A DNA stretch of 64,000 bases from Arenibacter algicola (GCF_018860365.1 NZ_JAHKPO010000018.1:186001-250000); one strand, 5' to 3'; positions 26,791 to 36,077 are shown, counted from the first letter of the stretch. Made by a program: numbers and translations. Notes: generated by a model from the sequence alone, not told the origin.

Positions 26791-28107
26791 TTAATTTATA
26801 TTGTTTAAATATTTTTCTAACATAGTATATCCATCCGAAGCTACTACATTGCGGTCATCAGGGTTTTGTTTGTCCAACTTGTTTTTAATCTCCCAGTAAT
26901 CAGGCATTCCGTCATGGTCTGTGTCAATGGGGGCGGGGGAGCTTTTTAGTTCGGGCCAGCCACCAACATCGCTTGGAACATCAATAATACCTTTATTGCC
27001 ATATTTTGCTGTTCCATGAAGAACATCATCGATAATATCTGCATCTACTTTATCTCGTGTAGGTAAAGAACAACCCGCGTATTTTAATACAGCTTTATAA
27101 GCTTCTTCAGCTGTTTGTTGATTAATTTCCATTGCAGGCCATGGTTGGTTGAGTTTATACGCCGCACTTGTTTTTGTCACCCCCAACAAATTATTGTCAG
27201 TGACTTTAGGGTATCCATCAACAATATTTTCAGAAACCCACCATTTTCCCGCGTCAGCATCTTCATCCCTTGATGAGGGATCAACAATACAGCTCCTCAC
27301 TTTTGAATCGGTTGCGGGTCCTGGCTTATAATAATTGGCAATCATGTTAATCGTAGAATGTTCAATTGGTGGGTTGCGTCTATCCCCTTTCTGATGTGCC
27401 TCACCTCCATAACTACTTGCATATTCCCAATTATAAATTACATTGTTTCTGTAATCATTAAACCCACTGCCAGAAGCCCAACGTGGGTTTCGACTAGCAT
27501 TATGTGCAAAAAGGTTATGATGCCAAGAACCGTATTTATTTCCCCATATTCCCCCAAAACGATGATCATCGGAACTGCCTTTGGGGCACGCTTGTGCAAT
27601 AATACACCATTGAACCGTTGTATTCTCGTTATGGTAAAGTGTCATCGTTTCATCGGTACTCCAACTAGCAGATATATGATCGAAAATAATATTCTTATGA
27701 TACCTACCGCCTATTCCGTCATTTTCACCTGTGGAAGGGTCAAACCTTACTCGAATATACCGAATGATTATATTATCGGCATCGGTAGACAGGTTTCCTT
27801 TGATACATATTCCATCACCAGGAGCCGTTTGTCCAGCAATAGTTATACTGTCATTTTTGATACTAAAATTACCCGTTATCGTACCCGAAACTCTGAAGAC
27901 AACTGTTCTAGGTCCTTTAGCTTCTAATGCAGCCCTTAGACTTCCTTCTCCTGAATCATTAAGATTTGTGACTTCAAATACATTTCCACCACGTCCACCA
28001 ACAGTATATTTACCGTATCCTTCTGCAGTAGGGAAGGCTAATTGTTGAGACCATGCATAAAATAAAGTCAGGATCGAAATCATTCCAGTTAAAAATAATT
28101 TTCTCAT
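26791..28107 (-). CDS. secreted pectate lyase-like protein (PL1-type)
   Basis: 438 aa with a signal peptide. It has a right-handed beta-helix pattern (FPTAEGYGKYTVGGRGG, VFRVSGTI, IAGQTAPGDGICIKG, IIRYIRVRF, IIFDHISASWS) of the polysaccharide lyase 1 group. A calcium-loop segment DTDHDGMPDYWE near residue 395 resembles Bacteroidota pectate lyases. Predicted to cleave pectin-like polymers outside the cell. Confidence 0.88.
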   Translation of the reverse strand: MRKLFLTGMISILTLFYAWSQQLAFPTAEGYGKYTVGGRGGNVFEVTNLNDSGEGSLRAALEAKGPRTVVFRVSGTITGNFSIKNDSITIAGQTAPGDGICIKGNLSTDADNIIIRYIRVRFDPSTGENDGIGGRYHKNIIFDHISASWSTDETMTLYHNENTTVQWCIIAQACPKGSSDDHRFGGIWGNKYGSWHHNLFAHNASRNPRWASGSGFNDYRNNVIYNWEYASSYGGEAHQKGDRRNPPIEHSTINMIANYYKPGPATDSKVRSCIVDPSSRDEDADAGKWWVSENIVDGYPKVTDNNLLGVTKTSAAYKLNQPWPAMEINQQTAEEAYKAVLKYAGCSLPTRDKVDADIIDDVLHGTAKYGNKGIIDVPSDVGGWPELKSSPAPIDTDHDGMPDYWEIKNKLDKQNPDDRNVVASDGYTMLEKYLNNIN

Positions 28108-28147
28108 ATTTTTAATTTTTATATAATGTAGAAAGTTCTAACATGCG

Positions 28148-28380
28148 GCACAACGGTCTCGTATAACTGTCCATTACGGGTTAAATTAGCGATTATTTTC
28201 GGTTTAGCACAGGCTTTGGTATTTCCGACCAGCCCGACAAGGTTATACTGGCGGGGTGGATTGTAGCCTGCCCTGAGCGAAGTCGAAGGGTAGTCAAATC
28301 CGCTGACCAGAGCATTGCGACCGACGAACTCCTAGAAAAATAAACATTAGTGAGTAAATTGGGGTTATACATTGTTGCCT
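28148..28380 (-). repeat. attC-like site S19 (long family)
   Basis: AAC at 28152 (AACGGTCTCGTATAAC), GTT at 28374 (GGTTATACATTGTTGCC). Very similar to S16 over its whole length, including CCTGAGCGAAGTCGAAGGG. Confidence 0.9.
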
Positions 28381-28391
28381 GCTGGATTTTT

Positions 28392-29450
28392 TTATTTTAA
28401 TATTTTTTTTAAAGTATTTTTCGCTGAAAGTATTGCTCCTTCCATATAGCCAGAGAATTCATCAATGGATTCTGTCCCTGAAAAAAATAATTTACCACCC
28501 ATATAGGTATTCTTAAATAACGGATGTCCATTATTTTGATGTGGTATACTGTTTATTCGATTACCATTTAGAACAAATTCGTCTGTCCATATTTTTTCAT
28601 AGTAGGTTAAAGGAGTCGAAGCATCTTTTCCCAAAAGTTCTTCTAATTGCCTTAATACAAGTTCCTTTCTGAGTTCTTTAGTATAGGTTGATGAACTACC
28701 ATTCAAGAAGCCTGTGAAACCAAATTTATCTTCTTCAAAATTTGTATGGTCGTACATTTCAGAAACAATTCCTACATGACTGTACAACATTCCGGAATAT
28801 CCATTTTTTCTCCAAAACGGTTCGGAATATTCTAAAACAAATTTAATGGCTCCCGCCATCCAAGTTTGGACCGTTGGTAAAACAGCTGAAATATTGTCAG
28901 GTAATTCAGGGATAAATTTAATTTGCGAACCCACCAACTGTGCAGGTAAGCATAAGATAACTTTATCAGCTATAATTTTTTCTCCTTTATTGGATTGAAC
29001 TATTAATTCATTTTCAGTTTCTTCAATGGAAACAACTTTTGTTTTTAGTTTAATTTGTTCAGCATCTATTTTTTCATTCAGAGTGTTTATTAAACGCTCT
29101 GTTCCGCCTGCAATTCTATAAGATGGCGTTTCGGCTTCGGGTATATAAAATTCCTGAGCTGGTTCAAATGATTTGGTTTGAAATAAAGATTTCCCTTTAG
29201 AATATTGAGGGAATTTTTTTAATTCTAACTCATCCAATAATGAAATTAAGTTGGGATGCATATCAGAGAACCAAGTAGCACCTAATTCTAGAGGTGTTTC
29301 ATTTTCTCCTTTTATGGTTTGTATTCTACCACCTAACCTATTCGAGGCTTCCAAAACTGTTGCAAACACATTCTTTTTTGATAATGAATATGCTAAAGTA
29401 AGACCGCTAAGTCCCGCACCAATGATTATTATTCTTTCGTTTTGTTTCAT
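28392..29450 (-). CDS. flavin amine oxidase
   Basis: 352 aa from the ATG at 29450; a TTG at 29468 is rejected. Dinucleotide motif IIIGAGLSGLTLAYSL with LEASNRLGGRIQT (FAD binding), ELGATWF, and the C-terminal FAD motif LFFSGTESIDEFSGYMEGAI. Substrate unknown; the family oxidises primary or polyamines. Confidence 0.9.
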   Translation of the reverse strand: MKQNERIIIIGAGLSGLTLAYSLSKKNVFATVLEASNRLGGRIQTIKGENETPLELGATWFSDMHPNLISLLDELELKKFPQYSKGKSLFQTKSFEPAQEFYIPEAETPSYRIAGGTERLINTLNEKIDAEQIKLKTKVVSIEETENELIVQSNKGEKIIADKVILCLPAQLVGSQIKFIPELPDNISAVLPTVQTWMAGAIKFVLEYSEPFWRKNGYSGMLYSHVGIVSEMYDHTNFEEDKFGFTGFLNGSSSTYTKELRKELVLRQLEELLGKDASTPLTYYEKIWTDEFVLNGNRINSIPHQNNGHPLFKNTYMGGKLFFSGTESIDEFSGYMEGAILSAKNTLKKILK

Positions 29451-29478
29451 TAATTGATATTTGTTCAATTCTGCTGGC

Positions 29479-29547
29479 AGCTAACGTCCCATGTATGGTG
29501 TCGTAGCTATCCCGCAGGGTAGCTATGCACTATACATATTGTTGTAC
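29479..29547 (-). repeat. attC-like site S20 (short, copy of S21)
   Basis: AAC at 29483, GTT at 29541. Core hairpin GTAGCTATCCCGCAGGGTAGCTA. Differs from S21 at one or two positions. The identity continues into the following 240 bp, so the two sites belong to a segmental duplication. Confidence 0.87.
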
Positions 29548-29552
29548 TTTCG

Positions 29553-29788
29553 TTATTTTTCAACTTCTTTTTTAATCATATCTACTATACTTTCAATCTT
29601 TTCTTTTACGCCTTCAGATTGTTCATTATTATATCTCGTATAACTTATCATTTGAAATAAATAATCTTCAAAATCAGGATGAATCAACAAAGGTTTGAAA
29701 TCTGATTTAGATACTAAGTCTTTCGTGGATTGATATTCTTTTAAGCTCCCAATCGCAAATTTTTCCCTTATTTGTTTGTCTTCCATAA
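29553..29788 (-). pseudogene. truncated 3' copy of the DUF6090 gene
   Basis: The last 78 codons are almost identical to the end of the intact gene 31313-32113 (EDKQIREKFAIGSLKEYQ... MIKKEVEK; one N/T difference at residue TRYNNEQ). The 5' two thirds, with the membrane anchor, are missing. The identity stops at 29788, inside the word CTTCCATAAA. The remaining upstream codons come from unrelated sequence. Confidence 0.85.
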
Positions 29789-29789
29789 A

Positions 29790-29924
29790 TGGGCTACATA
29801 TACATCTTACACTTCTCATGCTTTAGATCTTGATGATGATTTAACTTCGAAAGAAGAGGCAGTCATAGTTAGTCTAAATGCTGAAAATCATGATATTCTA
29901 AAAGCTAATGCTAGCTCAAGCTAG
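29790..29924 (+). pseudogene. 3' fragment of an unknown gene
   Basis: On the + strand the frame directly abutting the truncated DUF6090 copy is open for 44 codons (WATYTSYTSHALDL..., ending ILKANASSS) up to a TAG at 29924. Amino acid use looks coding. No start codon remains. I read it as the tail of another gene, joined end to end with the truncated DUF6090 copy. Confidence 0.4.
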
Positions 29925-29943
29925 TATAGAATAATCAAGATTA

Positions 29944-31167
29944 TTATTTGCATTTACCTTCTTTGTTTTCAACGGTTTTTAAGACCTTTCCGGTATTTGC
30001 AATCGATAGAGCTCTTGTGAAATCTTTTAGTGAAAAACGGGCTGAAGCTTGAAGCAACATTTTACTTTTAAAGCCAGTTACATTAGAAGCATCTTTGACC
30101 AACTCTTTGCCAATAACCTTTATCTCGACTTCCGACCCAAGCTTGAAAATATCAATTATATTCTGATTGATAGCAGGAGCTTTTGCTGATTTTAATTTGC
30201 CATCGGCATAGCGTTCTATTGTCCATTTTCCTTCATGGAATAAGGCCCCGTCAATGTAGATTTGTTGTATATGATCATCGGAAAAATTTCCTGAATCATA
30301 ATTAAATGCTAGTTGGTACTTCCCCGTCTTATCAAAATATTCAATTCTTAAATCATTAGATAATAATTTCTGTATGTCATAAAGTTGTGGTTTTAGAGTA
30401 AAGAAACTATTCGTCCAGAATATTTCCCAATCACCTAGAGTTTTCGTTCCAGTACATAAAGGTATTCTTTGCGGTTTGGTTGCAGTGTATTCTTTCGGAG
30501 CAGGGGATCTGAGCAAATCATAGAAATTAATATCCACTTCAGCACAACCGACCACAAACTTATTGCTCTTTTCGCGATCAAAAAACAAAGTCTCTGGATG
30601 GATCAATCCATTTTTTGCTTTGTGCCATGTTATTTCACAATCTATTTTTGTTTTGCCAATAGCATTATCCACTCCTCTTTTTATATCAGGATGGTCTTTG
30701 TCCAAAATAGCTTTCATGCGATCTGACCAATCTCTTAACTCCTGGGCCTTAGCTTTTTGGGAATTAAAAAACTTTTTTAAGCTGGTTTTTATGTACGCTT
30801 TTTCAAAAGGAAATTTGAGCGCAAAATCGGCCCCATAATCTACTAGATTTACATAGCTTCTAATATTTCTTAAAATCATAAAGCGTACAGCAGGGCTCGA
30901 GCTTTTAAGAGTAAAATTTTCTTTCTTGAATTGAGCTGTTTTGAGTAGGTTGTCAATCTGCACCATTTGAGCCGATGTGCCACCAGCCACAAGACAGCCA
31001 ATGAATTTTTCAGCAGTGCCGTATTTCTCCAAAAGAGTCGGGGCTTTCTTATTGGCGCATGCTTCACATTCTGCTCTTGATGGTAGTTTGGGTGCAGAAT
31101 TTTGTGCTGCAGTAGATAGGGTTAAAAGTAAAATAAGGATTAGAATAAAAGGGTTGTAAGTTCTCAT
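29944..31167 (-). CDS. secreted hypothetical protein
   Basis: 407 aa with a signal peptide (FILILILLLTLSTAAQN) and an early Cys motif CEACANKK. No family recognised. Lys-rich middle, later beta-strand-rich part (IQQIYIDGALFHEGKWTIERY). It lies 20 bp upstream of the gene fragments and is the only intact gene between sites S20 and S21. Confidence 0.7.
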   Translation of the reverse strand: MRTYNPFILILILLLTLSTAAQNSAPKLPSRAECEACANKKAPTLLEKYGTAEKFIGCLVAGGTSAQMVQIDNLLKTAQFKKENFTLKSSSPAVRFMILRNIRSYVNLVDYGADFALKFPFEKAYIKTSLKKFFNSQKAKAQELRDWSDRMKAILDKDHPDIKRGVDNAIGKTKIDCEITWHKAKNGLIHPETLFFDREKSNKFVVGCAEVDINFYDLLRSPAPKEYTATKPQRIPLCTGTKTLGDWEIFWTNSFFTLKPQLYDIQKLLSNDLRIEYFDKTGKYQLAFNYDSGNFSDDHIQQIYIDGALFHEGKWTIERYADGKLKSAKAPAINQNIIDIFKLGSEVEIKVIGKELVKDASNVTGFKSKMLLQASARFSLKDFTRALSIANTGKVLKTVENKEGKCK

Positions 31168-31238
31168 AACTTATTTGTGTTAAAAGTTATTTTTTCAAAA
31201 TAGTCCATATTCACATTGCAGTATTTGTTGTTAATGTT

Positions 31239-31307
31239 GTACAACGTCCCATGTATGGTGTAGTAGCTATCCCGCAGGGTAGCTATGCACTATACATATT
31301 GTTGTAC
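31239..31307 (-). repeat. attC-like site S21
   Basis: AAC at 31243, GTT at 31301, 69 bp. Start GTTGTAC matches the S20 flank GTTGTAC. Near-identical to S20. Confidence 0.87.
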
Positions 31308-31312
31308 TTTCG

Positions 31313-32113
31313 TTATTTTTCAACTTCCTTTTTAATCATATCTACTATACTTTCAATCTTTTCTTTTACGCCTTCAGATTGTTCATTAGTATATCTCGTA
31401 TAACTTATCATTTGAAATAAATAATCTTCAAAATCAGGATGAATCAACAAAGGTTTGAAATCTGATTTAGATACTAAGTCTTTCGTGGATTGATATTCTT
31501 TTAAGCTCCCAATCGCAAATTTTTCCCTTATTTGTTTGTCTTCCATAAAAATCATTTGCATTCCTCCAATTTGATAATTTTCTATTAAGAAAGGAATTAA
31601 ACGCTCTTCTGTTAACTTCACAATTATTGATTCTTCTTCACTTAGTTCACTTAAATAACTTGAAAATGATGTGATATTGTTTCTTAAATCAATGTTTTCC
31701 AATAAATAGAGCTTTCCAGAATTTATCAATTCATTACTTACACTAAGCTGTGGGTCGAAAGTAGGTCGGATGGAAATTCGAGAAAGATGAACGTTAAGGC
31801 TATCCTGTAAAATTAGTTCTGGCTTTTCTGTTCTATATTTTAATAGCTTAAAACTGGAGTACAATATATCATTTCTTATATCTATTTTTTGTTCTATTTG
31901 GTTTAGATTATTCGAATACTCTTTTAATAGTTGTGATAGAATTAGCTGTTCTTGTTTTCTATTTTGTTTATTTTGATTCCAACTATTAATCTGTAAAGCA
32001 ATTAAAATTCCGATAACCACGAGCACTATTTCTCCGATTGCATAGATCAGATATGTCCTGAATTTGTTTTCAGTGAGCATTTTTTGCCTAATTTTTCTAA
32101 AGAATTTTATCAT
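31313..32113 (-). CDS. DUF6090 family membrane protein
   Basis: 266 aa. The N-terminus MIKFFRKIRQKMLTE followed by a single membrane helix (YAIGEIVLVVIGILIALQIN) and SWNQNKQ is the hallmark of DUF6090, a family common in flavobacteria. A periplasmic helical domain follows. Function unknown. A truncated copy lies at 29553. Confidence 0.87.
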   Translation of the reverse strand: MIKFFRKIRQKMLTENKFRTYLIYAIGEIVLVVIGILIALQINSWNQNKQNRKQEQLILSQLLKEYSNNLNQIEQKIDIRNDILYSSFKLLKYRTEKPELILQDSLNVHLSRISIRPTFDPQLSVSNELINSGKLYLLENIDLRNNITSFSSYLSELSEEESIIVKLTEERLIPFLIENYQIGGMQMIFMEDKQIREKFAIGSLKEYQSTKDLVSKSDFKPLLIHPDFEDYLFQMISYTRYTNEQSEGVKEKIESIVDMIKKEVEK

Positions 32114-32137
32114 TGGTTAGCGGTTTCTGATAATGAA

Positions 32138-32356
32138 GCACAACGTTTAAGCTATGAAAAGTAAGGGAGCAAACTAACGTTTACTTTTCACCACGCACAT
32201 AGCCAAATCTTTTTGTTTTCGCCTGCCACGCTTTTTAGCGTGGTTTTTTCTTTTCCTTGTTTAAAGCAAAATCCCAAAGATTTTGCGGACTTCATAAAAA
32301 TACGCAAACCCTGCGAATAAACTCTAAGCCCGTATTGTTTATAGGTTTTGTTACCT
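32138..32356 (-). repeat. attC-like site S22
   Basis: AAC at 32142 (AACGTTTAAGCTATG), GTT at 32350 (GTTACCTG). Minus-strand R'' CAGGTAAC is the exact complement of the start GTTACCTG of its cassette. Inner hairpin CCACGCTTTTTAGCGTGG as in S13. Confidence 0.9.
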
Positions 32357-32363
32357 GTGGTTT

Positions 32364-32801
32364 TTATTTCACATTTCTAATCACAACAATCGGTTCTTTG
32401 AGTTTTTTACTTGCAATGGAAATATTGTTATAGATCCATTTATCACTATTCCAATCCGCCAAAACCCTCATTCTACCTTGTCCCTTTGTTCCAGTGATGT
32501 GAACGTATATATCGATTGTAGTATCATTGTTTGAATAGTTAACAATCCCTCTAACTATGTCAATTCCTTTTACCGGTTCTAAAATACCTAACAATTCAAC
32601 TACTTCTTCATTTTCCTGAGCTTTTAGAATGGCATTTTGCATAAGATTTGGGTCGACATAAGCTTTTGTAATATCAGAAAATCTTGTCCCAATTGGAGAG
32701 GACGCAATAGCAATAACAAAGAATACAAGTACACCAAACACAGGAGTGAACCATTTCCAATTCCGTTTCCACCAACTTTTATGTTCAATTAATTCGTCCA
32801 T
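32364..32801 (-). CDS. Coa1-like membrane protein
   Basis: 145 aa with one membrane segment (WFTPVFGVLVFFVIAIAS), then a compact alpha/beta domain (AILKAQENEEVVELLGILEPVKG... VLADWNSDKWIYNNISI) of the cytochrome c oxidase assembly factor Coa1/Tim21 type. A link to oxidase assembly in bacteria is not established. The ATG lies 16 bp from the R' core of S23. Confidence 0.72.
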   Translation of the reverse strand: MDELIEHKSWWKRNWKWFTPVFGVLVFFVIAIASSPIGTRFSDITKAYVDPNLMQNAILKAQENEEVVELLGILEPVKGIDIVRGIVNYSNNDTTIDIYVHITGTKGQGRMRVLADWNSDKWIYNNISIASKKLKEPIVVIRNVK

Positions 32802-32813
32802 TTTTTAAATTAC

Positions 32814-32945
32814 AGGTAACGGTCTCGTATAGGAGTAGTAGCGGATTTCTACACACTAACTTTTCAGTTGAGCACTGACCTTTGTTTTATGTTTTATCTT
32901 ACGTTGTATCACTTTAACCGCTATTACTTGTAAACATTGTTAGGG
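32814..32945 (-). repeat. attC-like site S23
   Basis: AAC at 32818 (AACGGTCTCGTATAG), GTT at 32939 (TTGTAAACATTGTTAGGGC). Outer arms AGTAGCGG and CCGCTATTACT pair. Minus-strand R'' GCCCTAAC is a classical RYYYAAC. Same family as S37 and S39. Confidence 0.9.
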
Positions 32946-33983
32946 CTAGTTTTTCTTTCTCAATATTTTTACTATTCGATTATACATTATTTCTGATAAA
33001 TTCCAGTTGTAGCCTTCAAAGTCCACCGTATTTGTAAATTGAATGACTACCGCATCGATGTCCTTGTGGTATTTGGCAATTGTTTGATAGCCTGGAATCA
33101 AACCTGTATGTTCATACTCATAAATTGAGGTATAGATTTCCTGTTCTTTTTTGTCTTTAAATACAGAGCCATCATTTAGAGCTCTAATAAATTTGCCCAA
33201 ATCTTCTGCCGTAGCCAACATTACACCATTATCGTCTTTCTTTAAATCGTTTTCATAGCCAACGTAATAGCCACTCATTACATCATCTAGATTGACATCC
33301 TGAATAGAGCCATAAGTGCTTTTAAGATTCAGAGGGGTTAAAATTTCCTCACTTATGTATTTAAATTTACTTTTACCTGTCACTTTTTCTATGAGCTTAG
33401 AAAGTAATAAGTAATTTGTATTGCTATATTCAAAATCAGTATCGGGTTCAAAGTTGGCTGGCAAGTCAAGTACCAATTCTAACCGTTCTTTGTCGTTTTG
33501 TTTTGGATGAACCCAATAATTTTTGGTGTCGGTATAATTTGGAATTCCACTCCGATGCTGAACCATCATTCTTATCATAATTTTATCAGCATTTTCGATC
33601 TTATCTGAAAGTTCAGGAAAGTAGTCAGCAAGAGTTTTATCCAAAGACAAACGTCCGTTATTTACCAATTTGGTGATAGCTACGGCAGTATATAATTTGC
33701 TAACACTGGCAATTTTGAACAAAGAATGTGGTTCGGCAGGGGTTTTGCTATCTCTATTTTTATAGCCTGAGACATAAAATGCTGGAGGTTTATTTTTTTT
33801 ATCAACATAAACTATAATTCCATCAAACCCATATTCAGATACTTTATTAACTTGTTCCTGCACTGTTTTGGGCAAGGGTGTCATCCATGCTTTTACTATT
33901 GGCCAAGGAACAAAGTACAATGAGATTATTGTTCCAATAAGCAGTGCTATTCTTATAATTCCCCTTGTGTACTTCTTTGTCAT
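32946..33983 (-). CDS. membrane-anchored serine hydrolase (paralogue of 49607-50635)
   Basis: 345 aa with an N-terminal anchor (GIIRIALLIGTIISLYFV). SxxK is SVSK at 93-96; YSNTNYLLL provides the YxN motif. It is alike throughout to the 342-aa protein at 49607. It follows the MDR gene by 22 bp, so here the hydrolase travels in a two-gene cassette, whereas the paralogue is alone. Confidence 0.87.
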   Translation of the reverse strand: MTKKYTRGIIRIALLIGTIISLYFVPWPIVKAWMTPLPKTVQEQVNKVSEYGFDGIIVYVDKKNKPPAFYVSGYKNRDSKTPAEPHSLFKIASVSKLYTAVAITKLVNNGRLSLDKTLADYFPELSDKIENADKIMIRMMVQHRSGIPNYTDTKNYWVHPKQNDKERLELVLDLPANFEPDTDFEYSNTNYLLLSKLIEKVTGKSKFKYISEEILTPLNLKSTYGSIQDVNLDDVMSGYYVGYENDLKKDDNGVMLATAEDLGKFIRALNDGSVFKDKKEQEIYTSIYEYEHTGLIPGYQTIAKYHKDIDAVVIQFTNTVDFEGYNWNLSEIMYNRIVKILRKKN

Positions 33984-34005
33984 ATTATCTCTAAACGAAA
34001 AACTT

Positions 34006-34926
34006 TTAATTTGCTATTTCAATGACTACATTCCCTTTTTTTTGTCCCTTATCAACATACTCGTGAGCGGCCACAATTTCCGAAAGAGGAAAACATTTAT
34101 CTATGTACGGTCTGACCTTTCCCCCTTCAGCAAGTTCATGTAGTTTATTCAGATGCTCCTGTTTCGGGCTTGTGAGTGACTTTACCGAAACAAAGCTGCC
34201 TTCCTGTTTCAATACTTTCTTTGCTTTCGATTTTGACGTTTTTCCAACTGCGTCAAAAACGATATCAAACTTCTTTTCAAGTGAAGAATAATCCTGCTTC
34301 CTGTAGTCAATAGCACTATCAGCTCCAAGTGATGTTACCATTTCTAAATTGGAACTACTACAGACAGCCACCACCGTTGCTCCTTGTTCTTTAGCAATTT
34401 GGATGGCGTAGCTTCCTACACTTCCTGAAGCACCATAAATTAATACATCCTGTCCTTTGCTGAGGTTAGCTTTGTTTAGCAGAAACAAAGCTGTCATCCC
34501 TCCAACGGGCAGGGCCGTAGCTTCTTTGAAATCAAGCTTTTTTGGCATTAACCCGAGTACTCCTTTTTTTCTTTCTTGCGGTATGCATATATATTCGGTG
34601 TAAGAGCCGGTATCAAGCATGGTAGGAGTGGCAAAAACTTCATCACCAACTTTATACTTGGTAACATCTTTTCCAACAGCTTCCACAATTCCCGACAATT
34701 CATGCCCTAATATTTCCTTTTTCGGTTTAAACAGGCCGAACATTAGTCTGACAAAAAGCCAAGCTACTGGTGGAAAATCTGAACTACGTAATCTCGCATC
34801 ACCTGAAGTGACAGTAGTAGCACATATTTTGACAAGAACTTCGTTGTCCTTTGGCTGTGGTTTTGCAATATCAACCAATTTTAAAACGCTTGGGGGGCCG
34901 TATTTTGTGTAAATAACTGCCTTCAT
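34006..34926 (-). CDS. zinc-independent MDR-family NAD(P) oxidoreductase
   Basis: 306 aa. GroES-like N-terminus (GHELSGIVEAVGKDV) and Rossmann domain (LIYGASGSVGSYAIQIAKEQGA). Structural-zinc cysteines are absent, which fits quinone-oxidoreductase/enone-reductase type MDR proteins. First gene of the S23-S24 cassette. Confidence 0.87.
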   Translation of the reverse strand: MKAVIYTKYGPPSVLKLVDIAKPQPKDNEVLVKICATTVTSGDARLRSSDFPPVAWLFVRLMFGLFKPKKEILGHELSGIVEAVGKDVTKYKVGDEVFATPTMLDTGSYTEYICIPQERKKGVLGLMPKKLDFKEATALPVGGMTALFLLNKANLSKGQDVLIYGASGSVGSYAIQIAKEQGATVVAVCSSSNLEMVTSLGADSAIDYRKQDYSSLEKKFDIVFDAVGKTSKSKAKKVLKQEGSFVSVKSLTSPKQEHLNKLHELAEGGKVRPYIDKCFPLSEIVAAHEYVDKGQKKGNVVIEIAN

Positions 34927-34946
34927 ATTTTTTATTTAAGAATTAG

Positions 34947-35119
34947 CCACATCGTGTTTGTGTATGATTTCGTTGCGCCTGCCTGCCGCAGGCGGGTGTT
35001 TCAGCAACTAATTTAGCAAATACAAACCGAATAGAAAATCCGTCCCGCCACGCTTTTGGGCGTGGGAGAATTTACGTAAGTAGGCTAGAACTAGCAATGA
35101 ATTATATACGTTGTTGGCA
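34947..35119 (-). repeat. attC-like site S24
   Basis: The left core is ATCG (34951), one base off AACG. GTT at 35113 (TTATATACGTTGTTGGC). Hairpin CCACGCTTTTGGGCGTGG. It carries an extra insert CCTGCCTGCCGCAGGCGGG (a perfect short hairpin) absent from relatives S30 and S31. R'' flank GTTGGCACC agrees with GTTAGCACC at S25. Confidence 0.87.
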
Positions 35120-35127
35120 CCTGCTTT

Positions 35128-35466
35128 TTATTTGTAGATACTCTCAATATTCAACTCTTCAGTTACCATATCTTGCAGCGTTTTCAATTCCTTATTATAA
35201 TTTATATTTTCTTCGTCTCTACCTTTTAATTCTGATAAAACTTCAAATACAAAATTTTCTTCTCCATACTCATTCCAATCTTTTTGGAAGCTCCGATTCC
35301 TGTGGTTTCCAAATTTGAGTTCCATTTTATGTCTATTCCATTTTGATTCCATATCAATACTATGGTCAATCAGAAATTTATTATTACTAATATTTCTTAT
35401 TTGAAAAACTCCCATTGGGATTTTCAATTGTTGGTAGGCTTCTTTAAGTTCTTTTTTAGTTTTCAT
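35128..35466 (-). CDS. GIY-YIG nuclease-like protein
   Basis: 112 aa. MGVFQIRNISNNKFLI corresponds to the GIY-YIG strand pair with substitutions; KWNRHKMELK and KDWNEYGEENFVFEVL follow the order of the small stand-alone GIY-YIG family of Firmicutes and Bacteroidota. The GIY and YIG tyrosines are replaced (GVF, FLI), so catalysis is doubtful. The gene starts 1 bp after the stop of the SnoaL-like gene. Confidence 0.7.
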   Translation of the reverse strand: MKTKKELKEAYQQLKIPMGVFQIRNISNNKFLIDHSIDMESKWNRHKMELKFGNHRNRSFQKDWNEYGEENFVFEVLSELKGRDEENINYNKELKTLQDMVTEELNIESIYK

Positions 35467-35467
35467 A

Positions 35468-35881
35468 TTACATAAATCCTAATTGTTTCATAACTGTTAT
35501 TCTGTCAAAAACTTGAGTGTGTCCATTAATTAAATTGTCCTTAAAATGATAAATTGTTAGACCTTTTGTATTAATGGATTTTTTAGTTGGCGGATATTCT
35601 CCAATCATTCCAAGATTAGTACCTGTTAATATCCATGTTATAGCAACGTAATTTTCTTCTGGAATAGCAGATGTTATTTCAAAATTCATATCAGGAAATG
35701 AATTGAATGAAAAATTCAATCGTTCTTTGAATTCAGAATGAGATAAAGTTTTTCCTTCCCAAGGGTCAGTTGTATCAATATGGATTGTATATTCTGGATG
35801 AACATATTGTTCAACTTTATCATAATTCTTTTTATTCCAAATTTCAGTCATAAATTCCCGAAGGAAAGATTCTTTGTTCAT
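35468..35881 (-). CDS. SnoaL-like ester cyclase family protein
   Basis: 137 aa. The pattern FMTEIWNKKNYDKVEQYVHPEYTIHI, FNSFPDMNFEI, ITWILTGTNLG fits the SnoaL/ester-cyclase branch of NTF2-like proteins. First gene of a two-gene cassette with the GIY-YIG-like gene. Confidence 0.82.
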   Translation of the reverse strand: MNKESFLREFMTEIWNKKNYDKVEQYVHPEYTIHIDTTDPWEGKTLSHSEFKERLNFSFNSFPDMNFEITSAIPEENYVAITWILTGTNLGMIGEYPPTKKSINTKGLTIYHFKDNLINGHTQVFDRITVMKQLGFM

Positions 35882-35899
35882 CTTCTTTTTTTAAGTTGG

Positions 35900-36055
35900 T
35901 GCTAACGTGCACGTATAAGTATAGTTGCGAGTTTACGTGCGAGGATTTTCCGACTTGTGACGCCATTTGGCGTTAAGGAAAATCAGACGTAGTAAACTTG
36001 CAACGACCTTTGGTTAAGCCCAAAATTGAGCAATTATTTTTATACATTGTTGGCA
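35900..36055 (-). repeat. attC-like site S25
   Basis: AAC at 35904 (CTAACGTGCACGTATAAG), GTT at 36049 (TTTTTATACATTGTTGGC). Inner dyad TTTTCC...GGAAAA around CGCCATTTGGCG. R'' flank GTTGGCAAC is identical to the start of its cassette at S26. Confidence 0.88.
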
Positions 36056-36077
36056 ACTGGCTTTTTTCCACTTTTGG

